From: Rhynochetos jubatus
Lineage: Eukaryota; Chordata; Aves; Eurypygiformes; Rhynochetidae
NCBI GenBank assembly: GCA_027574665.1
Contig: CM050690.1
Location: 67,995,433-68,059,432 of the forward strand
Length of the DNA stretch: 64,000 bases
Direction: 5' to 3'
Numbering within the stretch: position 1 is the stretch's first letter; every line of letters starts with the position of its first letter. Positions 49,211-62,814 of the stretch are shown here, one piece after another. The translations under genes were made by a program, and so were the position numbers. Under the pieces are notes generated by a model. It was not told the origin of the DNA, made no database searches, and saw nothing but the letters and a program-made list of their open reading frames with translations.

Positions 49211-50083
49211 TTGACACTAAAGTAGAGTGTTCAGTTCTTTCTCACTGGGTCCTACATGCGGTACATCTGAAAGCCCTTTCAAAAGGATGTTAGTGTCACT
49301 GTTCCCATTTTACAATACTTCAGACAATGTCTTATCTTGCCCAAAGCAAGGCCAATAGCCAAAATTAAGTGAAGGCTATGTGAACCTTGACCATCAAATG
49401 CTTTGTCTTCTAGGCCACAGACTGCAATGAGAGATAAGACAGTCGTTTTTAATCTCAGGGCTAGAAAAAATAAGGTCAAATATTATAATTGAGGAGGATG
49501 GAAGAACTTTCCTATGGATAAAACAGAAAGTGACCCCTGTATAAAATTGTGTAGACATCATATTCATAACACTTTTGAAAAAAAAAAAAAGAACCCAAAC
49601 CGAAAAACCCAATACCCAATACCAGGAAATATCCAGAACACAGCATCACTTTGCACTCACATGGGGTCTTTCATCTGTGGGGTACAGGGTCAGAAATAAT
49701 TTCCAGCTTGCAAGCAGGCAAGTAGCTGCATTACAGGCCCAAGTAATATTGCATAGCCCTAATTCTGCAAGACTTGATTTTTTCACTTTATCTGCTGTGA
49801 TTAGCAGCAGCACCTTACATGGGTTTTTCATAAAGTTCTCAAATGAATCTTTGGAAGATTTTAGTCAAAGTCATTGGGAGCTGGAAAATGAGAGGCCCCT
49901 GAGTCTGGGACATCCATCCTTACCCACTGTCATCCACTATGTTTCTTAAAAAGTTGCTACTGACACCTTTCTCTGAGACAAAGAGAAAGCTTCCATGGAA
50001 GTACACATTCATTTCTGGAAGCAAGGTCTGCAAAAAACCCTCCCTGAGTTTAACAAGTTTATAAACATGTTATCCTGATTAAA
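49211..50083. other. Non-coding stretch, no recognised element
   Basis: An A12 run lies near 49,579-49,590. The frame 49,575-49,949 starts in this run and has no recognisable domain. Confidence 0.5.
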
Positions 50084-52180
50084 GAAACACAGAACTCTTC
50101 AGATTGGGAGGTATCTCTGGAGATCACCCAGCCCAGTCCCCAGCTCAGAGCAGGTCATCAGATTGCTCAGAGCTGTGCTCTGCTAAGTAAGGTTTGGGTA
50201 TCTCCAAGTACAGAGACTCCACAAGCTCTCTGGCCAACCTATTCCCAGAGAGTTTGACCACAGTCATGGGTAAAAAAGTGTTTTCTTATGTTTCAGTGGG
50301 GTTCCATGTATTTCAGTTTGTGCCCAATGCCACTTGTTCCTTCACTGGAAACTACTATGGCTTCATCCTCTTTGCACTCTACCCGTCCCCAGTCAGGTAT
50401 TTATACAACTAATTAAGATCCGTCCCTGACCCCTTTCTTCTCCAGCCTGAGCACACCCAGCAGTTGCAGCCTCTCTACGTATGACAGATGCTTCAGTCCC
50501 TTCATCATCCTTGTGGTCTTTACTGCATTCACTCCAGTATGCCCATGTCTCTTCTTCACTGGGGAGCCCAGGACTGCATGCAGAACCCACATGTGCTTAA
50601 ACAGGTCTAAGTAGAGAGGAAAGAGCCCCTCCCTCCACATGTTGGCAATGCTAACACAGCCCATAACACCATTTGCATTCTTTGCCACAAGGGCACATTG
50701 TTGGCTCAAATTCTTGTCCATCACACTCCCCAGGTTCTTCTCTGCAGAGCTGCTCTCCAGCCTGTTGGCTCCAGTGTGTACTGGCTTATGGGGTTACTCC
50801 TCACCAGGTGCAGAGTTTGGCATCCTTCTTTGTTGAGCTTCATGAGGTTCCTGTCAGCCCATTTCTCCAGCCTGTCCACATCCCTCTGACCACAGGTCCA
50901 CCTAGTGCATCAGCCACTCCTGACATTTTTGTATCATCTGCAGGCATGTGTGCCCCATCTTCCCTTTCATTAACGAAGATGGCAAACAGGATCGGACCCA
51001 TTATTGCCATGGAGGACAATCCTCATGACTGGCCTTCAACTGGATGTTATGCCACTGATCACAGCCATTTAGGTCTTCCCACTCAGTTTCCAATCCACCT
51101 CACCATTCACTTATCTAACCCACACTTCAGCAGTTTGTCTATGTAGATATTATAGGATACAGTATCAGACATCACTCCAAAGTTCATAATAACACTATCC
51201 ATTCCTCTTTCCATGTCCATTGAGCAAAACGCCTCATTGCAGAAAGTCATCATGTTGCAGGCATGATTTTCCCTCCATAAATCCATGCTGAGTACTCCCA
51301 GTCATCATCTTGTCTGTTGATGGTTTCTAGTTTTACTTGCTCCATCGCATCATTCTTGTTGCTGTTCGCAACTCTTACCATATCCAAATCCAGGTGAGCT
51401 TTGGCTTTCCTGAACCCATCCTTCCACAGTCAAACAGGACCTCTATATTGCTCCTGGGTCACACGCCCCTGCTTCCACCTTCTGTACACCTCTTTTTTAT
51501 GCCTGAGTCCAGTCGGGAGCTCCTTGCTCATCCATGCGGGCCTTCTTTCCCCTTTGCTTGGTTTCTGCTTGTTGGCATGGACCATTCTTGAGCTCGGAGG
51601 AGGTGATCCTTGAAAGTCAATCAGTTCTCCTGGACTCTTCTCTGCAGGGCTGTCTCCCATGGGATTTTTCCATGTAGCTCTCTGAAGTGATTACAGTCTG
51701 CTCTCTCTCTGTGATCTTGCTATTTGCTCTGCTACTGTCTCTCAGGATCCTGACCTCTACCATCTCATGGTCACTGTAGCCAAGGCTGCCCCAAACTTCA
51801 CAGCTCTGAACAGTTCTTCCTTGTTTGTAAATGTGAGGTCCAGCACAGTGTCTTTCCTGCTTGGCTCCTCAACCACCTGTATCGGGAAGTCATTGTCAAC
51901 AAATTTCAGAAACTTTCTGAACTGTTCGTGAGCTGCTGTGCTGCCCCTCCAGCAGGTATCAGGATTGTTCAGTGTCTCAGGACCTCTGAATGTTTTCTGT
52001 ATATCTCTCCTCTGTTTCTTCTTCCTGAGCAGGTGGTCTCTGTGGCAGACACCCACTGCAACTTCACCCACATTAGTTTGCCCTCTAATCCATAAACTTC
52101 CAGGTGGCTTTTTTGCCTATGGTGTGGCAGAGCTCCACACATACCCACTGCTCGCTCACATAGGCAGAACACAACACTGC
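50084..52180 (-). mobile_element. CR1 LINE, long minus-strand copy with internal deletion
   Basis: Read on the minus strand from 52,180 downward, it runs through part of the endonuclease ('NNPDTCWRGSTAAHEQFRKF', then 'VDNDFPIQVVEEPSRKD' and 'LDLTFTNKEEL', 52,071-51,757). Next is the linker ('RRPAWMSKELP', 51,540-51,510). After an internal deletion near 51,335-51,375 come the RT palm ('GPILFAIFVNE' near 51,000 and an ADDTK motif at about 50,926-50,941, so both aspartates of the second catalytic motif survive), then the C-terminus and a 3' UTR ending near 50,084 with a degenerate tail. The first catalytic motif lies in the deleted part, and there are many frame breaks, so it is inactive. All plus-strand frames in this interval are antisense shadows. 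Confidence 0.85.
51389..51705 (-). repeat. Inverted-repeat arm B (317 bp, inside CR1)
   Basis: This is the partner of 46,253-46,569 in opposite orientation, with mismatches only at 51,428 and 51,617. It shares with that arm a TGA that interrupts the CR1 frame, a frame shift, and a stop after 'YRGPV'. Confidence 0.97.
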
Positions 52181-55100
52181 GTAAGGGCTGAAAACCTCAG
52201 TCTTCATACAACAATGTTGCTTTCAAACTCGCGGATGAGCACAGTGTAGGCTACAAAATCTATGCGATTTTGGTTATGGGTTCTCTATATTCATCAAGAT
52301 GACATCTTGTGCTGTGTTTTGATCTTCATGGAGAGCAAACATTTCACTTTTCAATACCCACATCTTAAGTGAAATCCTGTTGTAAACATAAATTAAAGCT
52401 CTGGTCTATGGATTTGTATAAAGAAAATGAGCAGTTAGCCTGGATATTTTTACCGCTGTAGAGAGCCTTAGAAAATAAATATGAGGTCTAAACAAGGAAA
52501 AGAGAAAACAATACTGAGATTATCTGAATACTTAAGATTTGTTTTATGGGATTAAAGCAGCCATGCCATCCTGGAAGGGGACATTTTAATGTCTCCCAGA
52601 GGATATGTGTTAAGAGGAATCAAGATGCCAGCTTAAGCTTATTTTATGAACACCACAATGAGGAGTTCTGAGTGACTATGAAACTAAACTGGCTCTTAAA
52701 CACGCATCTACACAGCACGGGGCACTGAATGAACAAGTTCTGGCCACAGCAGTACTATCGGTCACCGTGTTACTGGACCCTACAAGCAAATGCAGCAAAG
52801 CTCCCGTTCCTCCGCTTGCTGTATTTGGACTGCTGTTGCTTGCCATTGATTTGCACAGACATTTTCTAAACCACACAGCAACAACTTCTCACCTGCAAAT
52901 ACCAGCCCCAGGGTTACAACAGTGTGTAAAGTGAAGGCAACCTGCCCCACCTGTGATTCCACACATCCCTTTGCTGAAGGGAAGGAGAAAAACAGTCATT
53001 GCAAGAGCCTTCACCCCAGGGCTTGCCACATTTATTGAGCTATTATCCAGTTGTCTGAAAGGCTCAGCCCTGCAATAAGTGCATATCTGTCTGACTTCTG
53101 GTCACAAGCTGTGCCATCACATGCCTTTGCAGCTGGTCAGGTAAGACAGGAGAAGGTGTACAGCTACAAAAACATATAATTAATCCTGCTGCACTAATTT
53201 GTTTCTCTGTACATCTGTGGTGTTGATTAATAGCCATAGAAATCAAAATGCTTTGGGAAAATATTCTGCATAGCAGATGACTTTAAAAAGTCACTTGAAT
53301 TTTTGTACTTTTGAAGGATGAAGGGGCATGAAGAAGTTCTCCTTACTATGTCAGCTGCCATTACTCTCCATCCTAATTTCACACACCTCTAACTTTGACG
53401 GGTTTTTCTTTTTAAGGAATTACAGCAAAAGGTTAGTGTTTAAAAATACACTTTATCAGCAGCAGACCAGCAGTAGCTAGAAGACTTGGATGGTTGACTC
53501 GTCTGTGTCTCATAGTCACCACTCTGTGCAGTGCATTTCTGGTCACACACAGGAATCAGCGCTGTTGATTTGCAGGCAGCTAAGAAATGGGTTCTGCAAC
53601 AGCCAGCATGTAGTCGGCACCAGACTGTCGTCTCTTGGAAAGCCAGAGGCCCACCCCGAGCCCTATCACTGTTTTGTGAAAGTTGTTCCAGTGAAAGCAG
53701 CCAGAACCACTAGCCTGAACTCCTTTTTGAATTAAAGTATTCCTTGGTCTGCTGGGGATGTTAATACAAGAGGCAGCCAGAGCCAGGACTCAAATTAATC
53801 CCAGACAAGGTTGGTTTAACATGCCACAGAAGTGATGGAAGCAAGTAGTTTTCTCTCCCTCTCTCACCATGATCCCAGAGCTGTGTCATGCACACTAAAA
53901 CATCATCTGCTGGTTTACCTGGTAAACCCAGCCCTCTGTGCTCAGAAACAAAGATGGGGAGATGTTTGTGTTTGTATAATGGTGAAGTATTATGTGCATT
54001 TAGGTAACTGAGCTGTTTCTTTCTAGGGATGGGGAGAGTGGCATATATGTTAAAATTCATCTGGTTTTGCTCAGTGCTACTCACAACACTCCAAGACAGA
54101 CTGGGGAGAAAAGGAGCATGAGGAGGCTCTTCCTGGAGACAGCTTTTAATTGGCATATATTAACATGACTACACCCTTAAAACCACATAGGGTAGATGTG
54201 TAAGGCTAAAATAAAATATTGCTTCTCCTGGAAACTTGGGATAAATTTAATCTTCTTAATGAAAACTTGTATTTTCAAAGTACTTCTAAGATAAAAGAAC
54301 TGGTTACTTCCCACAACTTTATGGCTGATATCCTTCCATCCATGTAAGAGTTATATCCTTACCCAAGTTTATGGAAGAAGGATGCTTCTTCACAACAGTT
54401 TGCTGTGCACTTTGAACCTACTTTGCCTGTAGCAGATCCACCTCTGCAGGTACCAAAGTCGTGATCAGATTCGTTACTGGCTTTACTGGGAACAGCGTTA
54501 AGCTCAGTGTAATGGAAAAGCTTCTGCAGAGCCACTGGCCCACCTGAGCTGGGAAGATGTGTGGGGTTGTAACTAGGTACAGAGGGCCTCATTAACTCTC
54601 CTGAAAAGGAGGAGTGGTCTGCCCTGCCCCACGGTGGTGTGATTCCCCCAGTGCTATCAATGTGGGGGTGGTGGGGGGCTACCCAAACTTCCCCAGAATC
54701 AGGTGACATCCAGGGGCAAGCAGCTGGGACACAGCACCACAGCCACCGTTGGGAAACTGAACACAGAGGAAAAAAGGCTGCAGGGAACAGCGTGTCAGTG
54801 CCAAATCCAAAGCGACTAAAGACGTATGACAAAAGCCAAGCTGAAGCAAGTGGCAAACCTGCCCCAGATTTCTGCAGAATGGAGCCCTGGCTGGGGATGC
54901 TCTTCACTGGGGTGGTGGTGACCAAGGCACCTCTTACAGCTGGGGCCGCGGGGAGCTAAGCACTGGGAAGGGGGTCCAGCTGCAGTGGGAGCCTGGCTTT
55001 CAACCTGCAACACGTGGAAAGGGTGCGGTCATCACTGGGGTTTGACACCAGCAAGGCCTGACAGAAATTATTAGAAAAAAAATAGTGTAGAGGTTGCAGG

Positions 55101-58100
55101 AGTGGCTTTTCCCTACCCCGTCTCCCAGCCCCTTTATGAAACACTAACCACAGCCTTCAGACATGATCCTTTCTGCAGGAGACATTTGCCACAAGCAGCT
55201 GCTGGGAACATGCTGGTCTCCTCTGGCACAGAGGCACTTTATAGGATTTCACTCTTTCAGAGCAAGATGCAGTTTTTCTGAACTGTCAGGCCATCCCATC
55301 CTGAACAAAATTCTGTTCAGGGAAGAATAAATTCAGCATTATGAGCTATGTAGATACAAAGTTGTAAAGAGCTCACGGAACGGAAAGCAGAGAGCATCCT
55401 GAATGTTTGGGAATTACACGGACTGCAGATTTTTTTTATTCATGCCATAAAGATTAGAATATTTGTCTCTAGCCTTTCAAATTTTACTTTTAAAAATTTT
55501 ACAACAAGGGCTAAAGCAGGCAGAAAGCCCTAAAGATGTATTGTGTAAGTATTTCATCTGGACAACCAGTAGTACTTTGTCACTTCTAGTGTTAGCAGTG
55601 GTTTTGGGGAGTTTATTTAACAGGACTGAAAAAAGGTTTATATGAACATATCATGCATATTGTATTATTATATGAAGACATAGTGCATAATGCAGATATA
55701 ATGCATCAGCAGAATATAAAAGTATTCAGCTATACTAGGTAATTTAAAATGAGGGAATCATCTCAGTGTTTGCTTTCTAAGAAAAGAAAGGAAACTGTAC
55801 AATTCCTGCCTACGGCTAAAGGAAAATTTTCCAATTTTTCCTCCATTGCCCAGTGATATGTTCAGAAGAACCTGCAACAGCAAACAGAAAACTGTAAAAA
55901 AGAAAGAAAAATGAAACTTTCCCAAGACTCCAATGGTATGTTTGAGTGTTTTTAGTATCTTTTCTGCCCACATTTGATAATGCAAATTGCTACATACCTA
56001 ATATGTAATACCCAATACCTGATTTCAGGCCTGGGAGTTTGTTTGGCTTCAGGGTAAGCAATCTATCTTTATGCCTCTCACTCTCAATAGAAGAATAGTA
56101 AACATTCATTATAAAATCCGGAAGTGGCTCTCTGCAGTTTCAGTCATAGCATTCTACTTCACTTTGTGCTCTAAATTAAAAGGTTGCATTAGAGAAGCAG
56201 CTAAAATTGTATCAGGCATGCATCTGCCCAGCAGTGTCATGAAGGAGAAGCCAGGTCAGTATGTATGCCAGGACCAATATCCTTCTGGGGACAACCTGCT
56301 ACTGCTTGGAGAAGCAGTAGCACTAAACCATGCTTTCATCAAGCTTGTCTGGTTTACAGATTTTGTTAGTGCCTTGTCTTGAAGACTACTGAAGATGTTA
56401 CAAAATTCTATGCACTAAATATTTATGTACATTTAATACTTGCACACATTTTGCTGTTGTGTAGTTAAGCCATCTTGGACATGTACTTGAGGACAGAGCT
56501 AATACCTTCAGCTGTAACCTGTTTGCTTTCTTGTCATGCTACCCATGGGGATTACACAGAATCACATCCTCCACAGTGGATGAGGTTTTATAGCTGAAAG
56601 TGAGTGTGTGGTGCAATAAATCTACTTTATTTTCCTATTTCTCTGTGTGGCTTGCTAGGAGGACTGACCTTCCAGAACAGCTTCTTTCTGACTGTAGACA
56701 ATTGCAGGCTACAAGTCTACATTCAGAAGTTCCCACAGAGGCTGTGGAGCGATAGCTTTTTCGCTAGACTCCCAGAAATGCCTATAAACCTGGGTACAAG
56801 TGTCTCTTCTGTGTTGTCTTAACAATTGCAAAATAAACAATGGCACTGCAGTACAAATAAAACCCATTCTAGCAACATTTTCAATGTCTTGACTTTGATC
56901 TGCTCATGTCTAATACAACTGATTTAATGGCAGGTAGTAACAAGTTCCTCCCTAAAATCAGGAGATTATTCCTCTTTCACAGTAAAGAACTGCAGCAGGA
57001 GACTAAGCAATTTCTTAGTAGTCAGTCAGAAAAGCAATGAAAAAGAAAGAGCTCAGATCTCTAAAATCCAGATCATGAACCATGGACTCAGCCTTTGTTT
57101 CCTCTCACAATAGATGACTGTAAATCTCTTAAGAAAGAGATTAATGTAGCAGGGTCTTGACTTTTAAGGAAATGTAGACACGGAGTGTTGTGTCATCTGA
57201 AGTTATTTTAAGGACTCAGTTAAGTGAGAATTACCAAATTGGGCAGCTAGTCTACCTTCATGCTTTCCCTATTGTCACTGGCCACTGGATTCAAGACCTG
57301 ATGACATGCATTTCCTTTATCAGACATAAATTCTCTGCAACTTGTAGATGTTAAAAGTGATGCATTTTCCTATACACTGCCAAATAGCAGGAGCTGTACC
57401 AGGCAGTCACTCCGCTAGACAAAACTCTGCCATCCTTAGAATACCGAGACAGCTCAATCTGCAATGGCTATGCTCTGTGTTGTGATCTGATGGATAAATA
57501 GACTACTCAGCACAGCTGACAATGCAAAACCAGCCCATGCACAGCCACGCAAACTGCAGCTGCACCTTTAACTGTAGCACGCATGGACTTCACTGCTGAT
57601 AGACTGAAGAGTGCAAACAATTCAAGGTTTGCTGTATCAGCAATCCCTTTCAGCTAGGAAACTTGTTCACTAGAACGATTTATCAGAAAGGTAAACAAAG
57701 AGAAAGAAAATATTGTTGACAACCATCCATTTAAAAATGTGAATAAATATTGCAGAGCATTTTGCTGCTGTGTTTACCTTGTGCTGAGCAGGACCATCGA
57801 ATTAATTTGAAGATTAAATGTTCTTGAAAGCTTTGCCAATCAGGCATAATCCTCAATATAGCTGCAGGGAATAGACCAGTTTCAGTGTTCTCCAGCTCCT
57901 CTGAGAAATGCATACTTAGGTTTCATGGTCTGCCTAAGCAAATTCAGACAGCAAAACACCAGCTTTAGAGTGCTGATTCAAAAGCTATTGCAAATGAATG
58001 GGAATCTCTCAGTTGACCTCAATGGGGTTTGGATCACAGCCTGAATTGTTTCAATGCAACTCAATCTGGACTGAAACACCCAAAGCTGTATGCTTTTCCA

Positions 58101-61100
58101 GAGATTTGTGTTATTCTAGGAGAATAAAGTATGACAGTGAAGATCCTAAGCTATTTCTTGCTCCAGACTGGTCAAATTCTCTCTGAAATGTTGCTGTAGA
58201 GCCTGGCACATCAGCTAAGGAAACTGTTTGACTTCCATCGCTACGGGAAATCTTAAAACTTACAATTGCCTTCTAGTCACTAGCCAGGTTGAGCACATTT
58301 CAAAACTATATCACTAAGGTATATATTCTAATAAATTGATAATGCAAGGATTTTTTTCTTTTTTAAGAGATCTAAATGGGAAATTTAAGATTACTGCATG
58401 ATTTGTCCTCAACCACTGTTAAGGATTTGCTTTTTCACCAAAATAAGTATGATGGCAATTAAACTCATATATAGGCCTAAACTAGGAACTTGTCTCTTTC
58501 CAAAGATTTCCAGAGAACTTAGTAATTACATTTTTTTCTCCTCTGTAAATTTTACTTTATTTCTACTTTCCCTAATTGCTGTATTGTACAATGCTTACTA
58601 TTGTACAAAAGTTTGCCAAAATACCCCCAGGAAAAGATGTATAGCTATAAATCTGTGAAAACTGCTACACCTTGGACTATAAAGCCATTAGCCTTATCTT
58701 AATAACTCTGATGGAATAAGGATTCAACACCTCCATAGCATAAATTTCCCTTTAGCTTATTATTTCAGCTTCGTTTTCTACAGCAGCAAGATAGATACAT
58801 TCACTGTACATGGCTGTAACAAAACAGCCATGTTTTATTCACCTCACAGCACATCAAATGCTGTTTGAGGAAGTTATGTTTGTTTCAGGACCAAAGTAAA
58901 TGCTATGTTGTATTATGCTGCAAGAGCAAGGAAACAGGCAGATCCTGGAGAACCCAGATATAAATACTAGGTTGTGGTCTTTTACTGGATCACCCTGTGT
59001 CATCACCCAGTGAGTATCCTTTACACCACCACTTTGTAAAGCAGTGCAAATTGCTGTGGTCTGTTTTAAACTCTTTTCATCTTGGGTGTAGTTTTAGCGT
59101 AATCACAATTTTTTAAAAAAAAACCAAGGTCCTTTAAAATGTAAGCTATTGGCATATGACAGTGCTTGAAGAAAAACTGAATAATGTGATCTAAAGGGTT
59201 TCCTTGGAGACTAAAGAGCAGTGGCAAATAAATACAACCAGAGCACTCTTCAGTGGGAGATCTTAGGATCAGACATCCACAGCAATGGAAAAATCAGGGA
59301 GAAGGCAAAAGGGAGATCTCTGTGCAGGCTGAGGAAAAGGCAAGGCAAGTTTTGAACTGAATAGTGGCTGAAAATAATTTATGGCTGGAAGCAAGAATAT
59401 GGTCCCCTCTAATTTCATGATTTGTGCTCCAAAATTGTGAATGGCATACACTTTTCACTTAGGCAAACATGGTATCAGGTGAACTTGATCACCACTCAGC
59501 ACTGACTCCTTCTTTCCCTCTAGGAAAAGACATAGGGATTTCTGAACTTCAAACGCACCAAGACAAAAGTGGTAGAGAGACAAACAAATTGGTGTCCTTC
59601 TGGGGTTCTACAAAAGTAAACTCTATGTCTTCCCATTTTGCAGACCTGTGTTTAGCACTGGTGTACTTTCAGGGTCTGGAAGTCTTGTTCAAACCACATA
59701 TGGACCTTCCTCAAAACTGATTTGAATATTTCACAAAGCATGATAGGCCTTGTTTTACAGTATCTATTAAACCACAACAACACTTTTTACATTCTATTTC
59801 AAAAATCCTCAGAAACACATACATACTAAGATAAGTGAGATTCTAGTGTGCTCTGTTTTAAAAAAGATCAGCACTTCAGCTGCATGGTGGTGCTATTTTT
59901 CAAGTAAAAAAACAAAGAAAATGAAGTTATTAAATATTCAAGGCTAGGAAAAAAACTTAAAGGTAACATACATTTTGACAGCATCCTTTTAAGTAATTTT
60001 TGTGGCTTTCCTTGAACTACTTCATCAGTTATTTATAAACCATATCACAAAAATCATAAACCACATGAAGGAACTATTTACAAGCAATGAAATCTGTATT
60101 AACATCTGAAAAAGTATGCTTTCTAAAATATCAAGACAAAAAAATTCGCAATGCATTCTTCTCAGATTTCTGTCTCCTCCCTCTCCATCCCTACTTCTCT
60201 CCTTGAAATAAGGGAAGAAATATTCACAGAAAATTTTCACTATAAGCTCAGATCTTCACAGTACTGATTGTCCTCTGATTTTCAGATTGACTCTCTCTAT
60301 ATCAAGTCCCTTACCACACGAAACAGCAGACTTTCCCTGTGCATACAAAGAGATATAGGAAACAGTTTCCTGTGCTTTTGCCAATGTTTACTTCTTAGCC
60401 CTAAGGGACAAAGCCCTTGGCACTTCAGTGCCTGCAATCTCTTGCACCTGCTGGAGATAATGCAGCCCCACAGCAGTGCATAATTCTGTCTGCAGGACCA
60501 GATAGAACTCCATCTACATTAAAAGAGACATGTGACAAGAACTATGAATCCTCCACAAAATTAATCAGTGATAATGGAGTGATTGCCTTTTCAGCTTGAA
60601 GGATGCTTCGTTGTCCTTAACTACTCATTTATTAGTGCCCTTGTTGTTTCTTGCGGAAGAGATACTACTGGGTTTCAATCTGTACCTTGCTCAAGCAAAG
60701 ATGTTAATTATTGCTGCATTTTTCTTATATCAATGAACCAAAGCATTAGATGTTGTTTTTTATAGTTCTTCAACCTTAATAAGGAAGTTTTCTGAGAAAT
60801 ATTTTACTGAACAAACACTGGTCATACAGCAGAGTAATTCTACACTAAAGAGAAATTTGCCTTTGTCTTTCTTATCTATTGCTAAAAAAAAAAAAAAAAA
60901 AGAGAGAAGAAGGTGCTAATTCTTTGTCCTTCAGTGAGACAAAACCCTCGGTCTTGTTTGTGCTGGTTGGACAGAGTTATACGCCAGAACACTGGTGCAT
61001 AACTATGATGTAATCCTGTAAATCTTATGGTCAAGCACAAAGCTTGCAACACGAGTCAGAATAAAGTTTACTGCTTGGCTAGTTGAAGAAAACTTTTGAA

Positions 61101-62430
61101 GCAGAGCAGTGGCTTGTAGCAGAGCAGTGCCTTGGCAGGCTGTTAAGACATGCAGAGACTACTGTTCTCTGCCACACAGATAACAGAATAACAAAAGCTG
61201 TAGGCAACAAGGTCTGTGGCTTAGAAACACAGATTTTCAGCATTGTGCTCTCAGTTGAGCTGATACTAACACCAAGCTTGTAGGAAAATGCTGGTTTATG
61301 TACGAAGACGTTCCCTTGAGGGATCCCCTCATCCTCGTAGTTTAGAAGCACAAAACCTTTATACGGATTGCCAAATGAAGAAAGCATATGATTGTATTGC
61401 AGCATGTGGTCACCTAGTGTGAAGTCATGAAATAGAAATGGACTTCACCCTTCTGGATTCCAGTAATATTTTTCCATTAGAAGCTAAAGAATTGTGCTTA
61501 CCTGCCTAATTATTCAAGCTGACAAAATGAAGATTTATTTTTCTGGTCTTTTTCTCATTAATTGTGATAGGGGTGCTGTATCATGAGGAACATCTGTTGT
61601 GCTGGGAGCTATTACTTTAACTGTGATCACCAGTACCAAGACTGATGGAAGGTGGGGAATAAAGCAGAGAGTCTTTCTCATCCTCCAAGAATGCTGGTAT
61701 TCATTTAAGGGTGCAAGTAAACCTTTAAAATACTTTATTATATCACAGTGAATTGCTTTGGTTCTGTGCATCAAACTAGAACGATGGTCTTGGCTTATTA
61801 ATATTTCACTAAACAATACAGAGCATTTGGTTGCATCTCTTAAAATACAAATGACAGAGCTAGAACAAGGAAAGACTGGTGTGAAATTAATGCTATGCTC
61901 CTAGGAAAGTCAAAAGACAAAGTTAGATCAATACTGGCAAAATATTGAACTCCTTTTTTTCCTGTGTCCATTAATTTTACATGGACTGGTCTGACAGATG
62001 TCCCACCCATAGAGTGTACAAAATATATTTTCTATTAAGTATCTTCCTGACAGGTGTGGAAACATGTGACATCATAATCTAAAGCATCAGCCTTGAGGCT
62101 ATGATGCTACACAAAATACGTATTTCCAACCAGTGAAATTATTTCACTAGCCTGTTATATTCCAAACAGTCAGATGTATTTAAAAGATGAATTTTGCACT
62201 TGGCTGAACATGGCAATATGCTCTCAAAGTTCTTTCATTACATCTTAAATCTAATGTCTATGGAAGCACGGCTGTAATGCAGCGATACTTCCTGTGGAAC
62301 TATTCATGGACTTCTTGAATTCATGTACCTTTAATATGATGGCTTACTTGCCATTAGGCAAAACACTGGGATAGGGGTGGAGTGGCAGCTTTATCCTTCA
62401 CAGACACCTTGGGGCTGGGCAGTTGAGCAC
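52181..62430. other. Long non-coding stretch, no recognised repeat
   Basis: Over 10 kb without an identifiable CR1 or LTR piece. The part from 54,500 to 54,960 is G+C richer and holds a 188-codon minus-strand frame (54,359-54,925) and a 106-codon plus-strand frame, neither with a domain I know. Other frames of 80-103 codons (56,071-56,382; 59,469-59,720) lack splice or promoter context. An A18 run lies at 60,884-60,901. A weak exon-like frame on the minus strand at 61,250-61,441 is listed separately. Confidence 0.5.
61250..61441 (-). other. Weak exon-like open frame (minus strand)
   Basis: On the minus strand the frame reads 'PFLFHDFTLGDHMLQYNHML', 'SSFGNPYKGFVLLNYEDEGI' and 'PQGNVFVHKPAFSYKLG', more protein-like than most frames here, and it is open for about 120 codons down to 61,079. 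An in-frame TGA precedes it, and no good acceptor lies between that stop and the frame. The protein is not recognised. It could equally be chance. Confidence 0.15.
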
Positions 62431-62438
62431 TATAAAAG
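62431..62438 (+). promoter_or_regulatory. Candidate TATA box
   Basis: TATAAAAG sits after a G-rich segment, 284 bases upstream of the candidate signal-peptide exon. TATA-like words are common by chance in AT-rich DNA, so support comes only from the downstream exon candidate. Confidence 0.25.
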
Positions 62439-62714
62439 CATTTCCAGTTCAAAGATCTGACAGATCAGTTCTTGACAACTTAAAATAAATTTGGAGGAAT
62501 ATCTGTTCTTTAGGATTAGAATTTGTCTGACCTCATTTTTCTCTGTCACTCTAATGAATGGCAGGAAAGGGAGGACGATCCTACAGAAATTTCTGCTTAA
62601 TTTGGTCTAATCCACACCTGATGTTAAGTCCTGTAACACAAGACCAGAGCAGCAGCACCTGCAAGGCACACGTGTGATGTCCACACTAACCAGAGCAAGT
62701 TCTTCTGCCAGACC

Positions 62715-62814
62715 ATGGCTGTACCATGCCACTTTCACATTCTTTTCACTTTTCTGTTTGTCTCGGATCCAGAAATTGTGATTCAGAGTATGTCAGAAGT
62801 ACATACCAGCTTCC
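62715..62814 (+). other. Candidate first coding exon with signal-peptide-like start
   Basis: An ATG in a strong context (GACCATGG) opens a frame reading 'MAVPCHFHILFTFLFVSDPE', then 'IVIQSMSEVHTSF'. The N-terminus has a hydrophobic core (residues 8-16) typical of a short secretory signal. After 33 codons plus one base comes a consensus splice donor, GTAAGTATG, at 62,815. If unspliced, the frame would end after 44 codons at TAG. A TATA box lies 284 bases upstream, but other ATGs occur in the presumed leader (for example near 62,555), which weakens the case. The protein is not recognised. Any following exon would lie in the last 1.2 kb or beyond the window. Confidence 0.27.

Noticed and set aside
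50673-51146. 157-codon plus-strand frame
   Set aside because: Antisense shadow of the minus-strand CR1 reverse transcriptase region.
51337-51613. Plus-strand frames of 84 and 70 codons, nearly identical to minus-strand frames at 46,345-46,564
   Set aside because: Both are antisense to the CR1 linker. Their identity reflects the inverted repeat arms, not a duplicated gene.
54359-54925. 188-codon minus-strand open frame, the longest outside CR1
   Set aside because: It lies in a G+C-richer patch where stops are rarer, is overlapped by frames on the other strand, has no domain, repeat or signal I recognise, and lacks convincing splice or promoter context.
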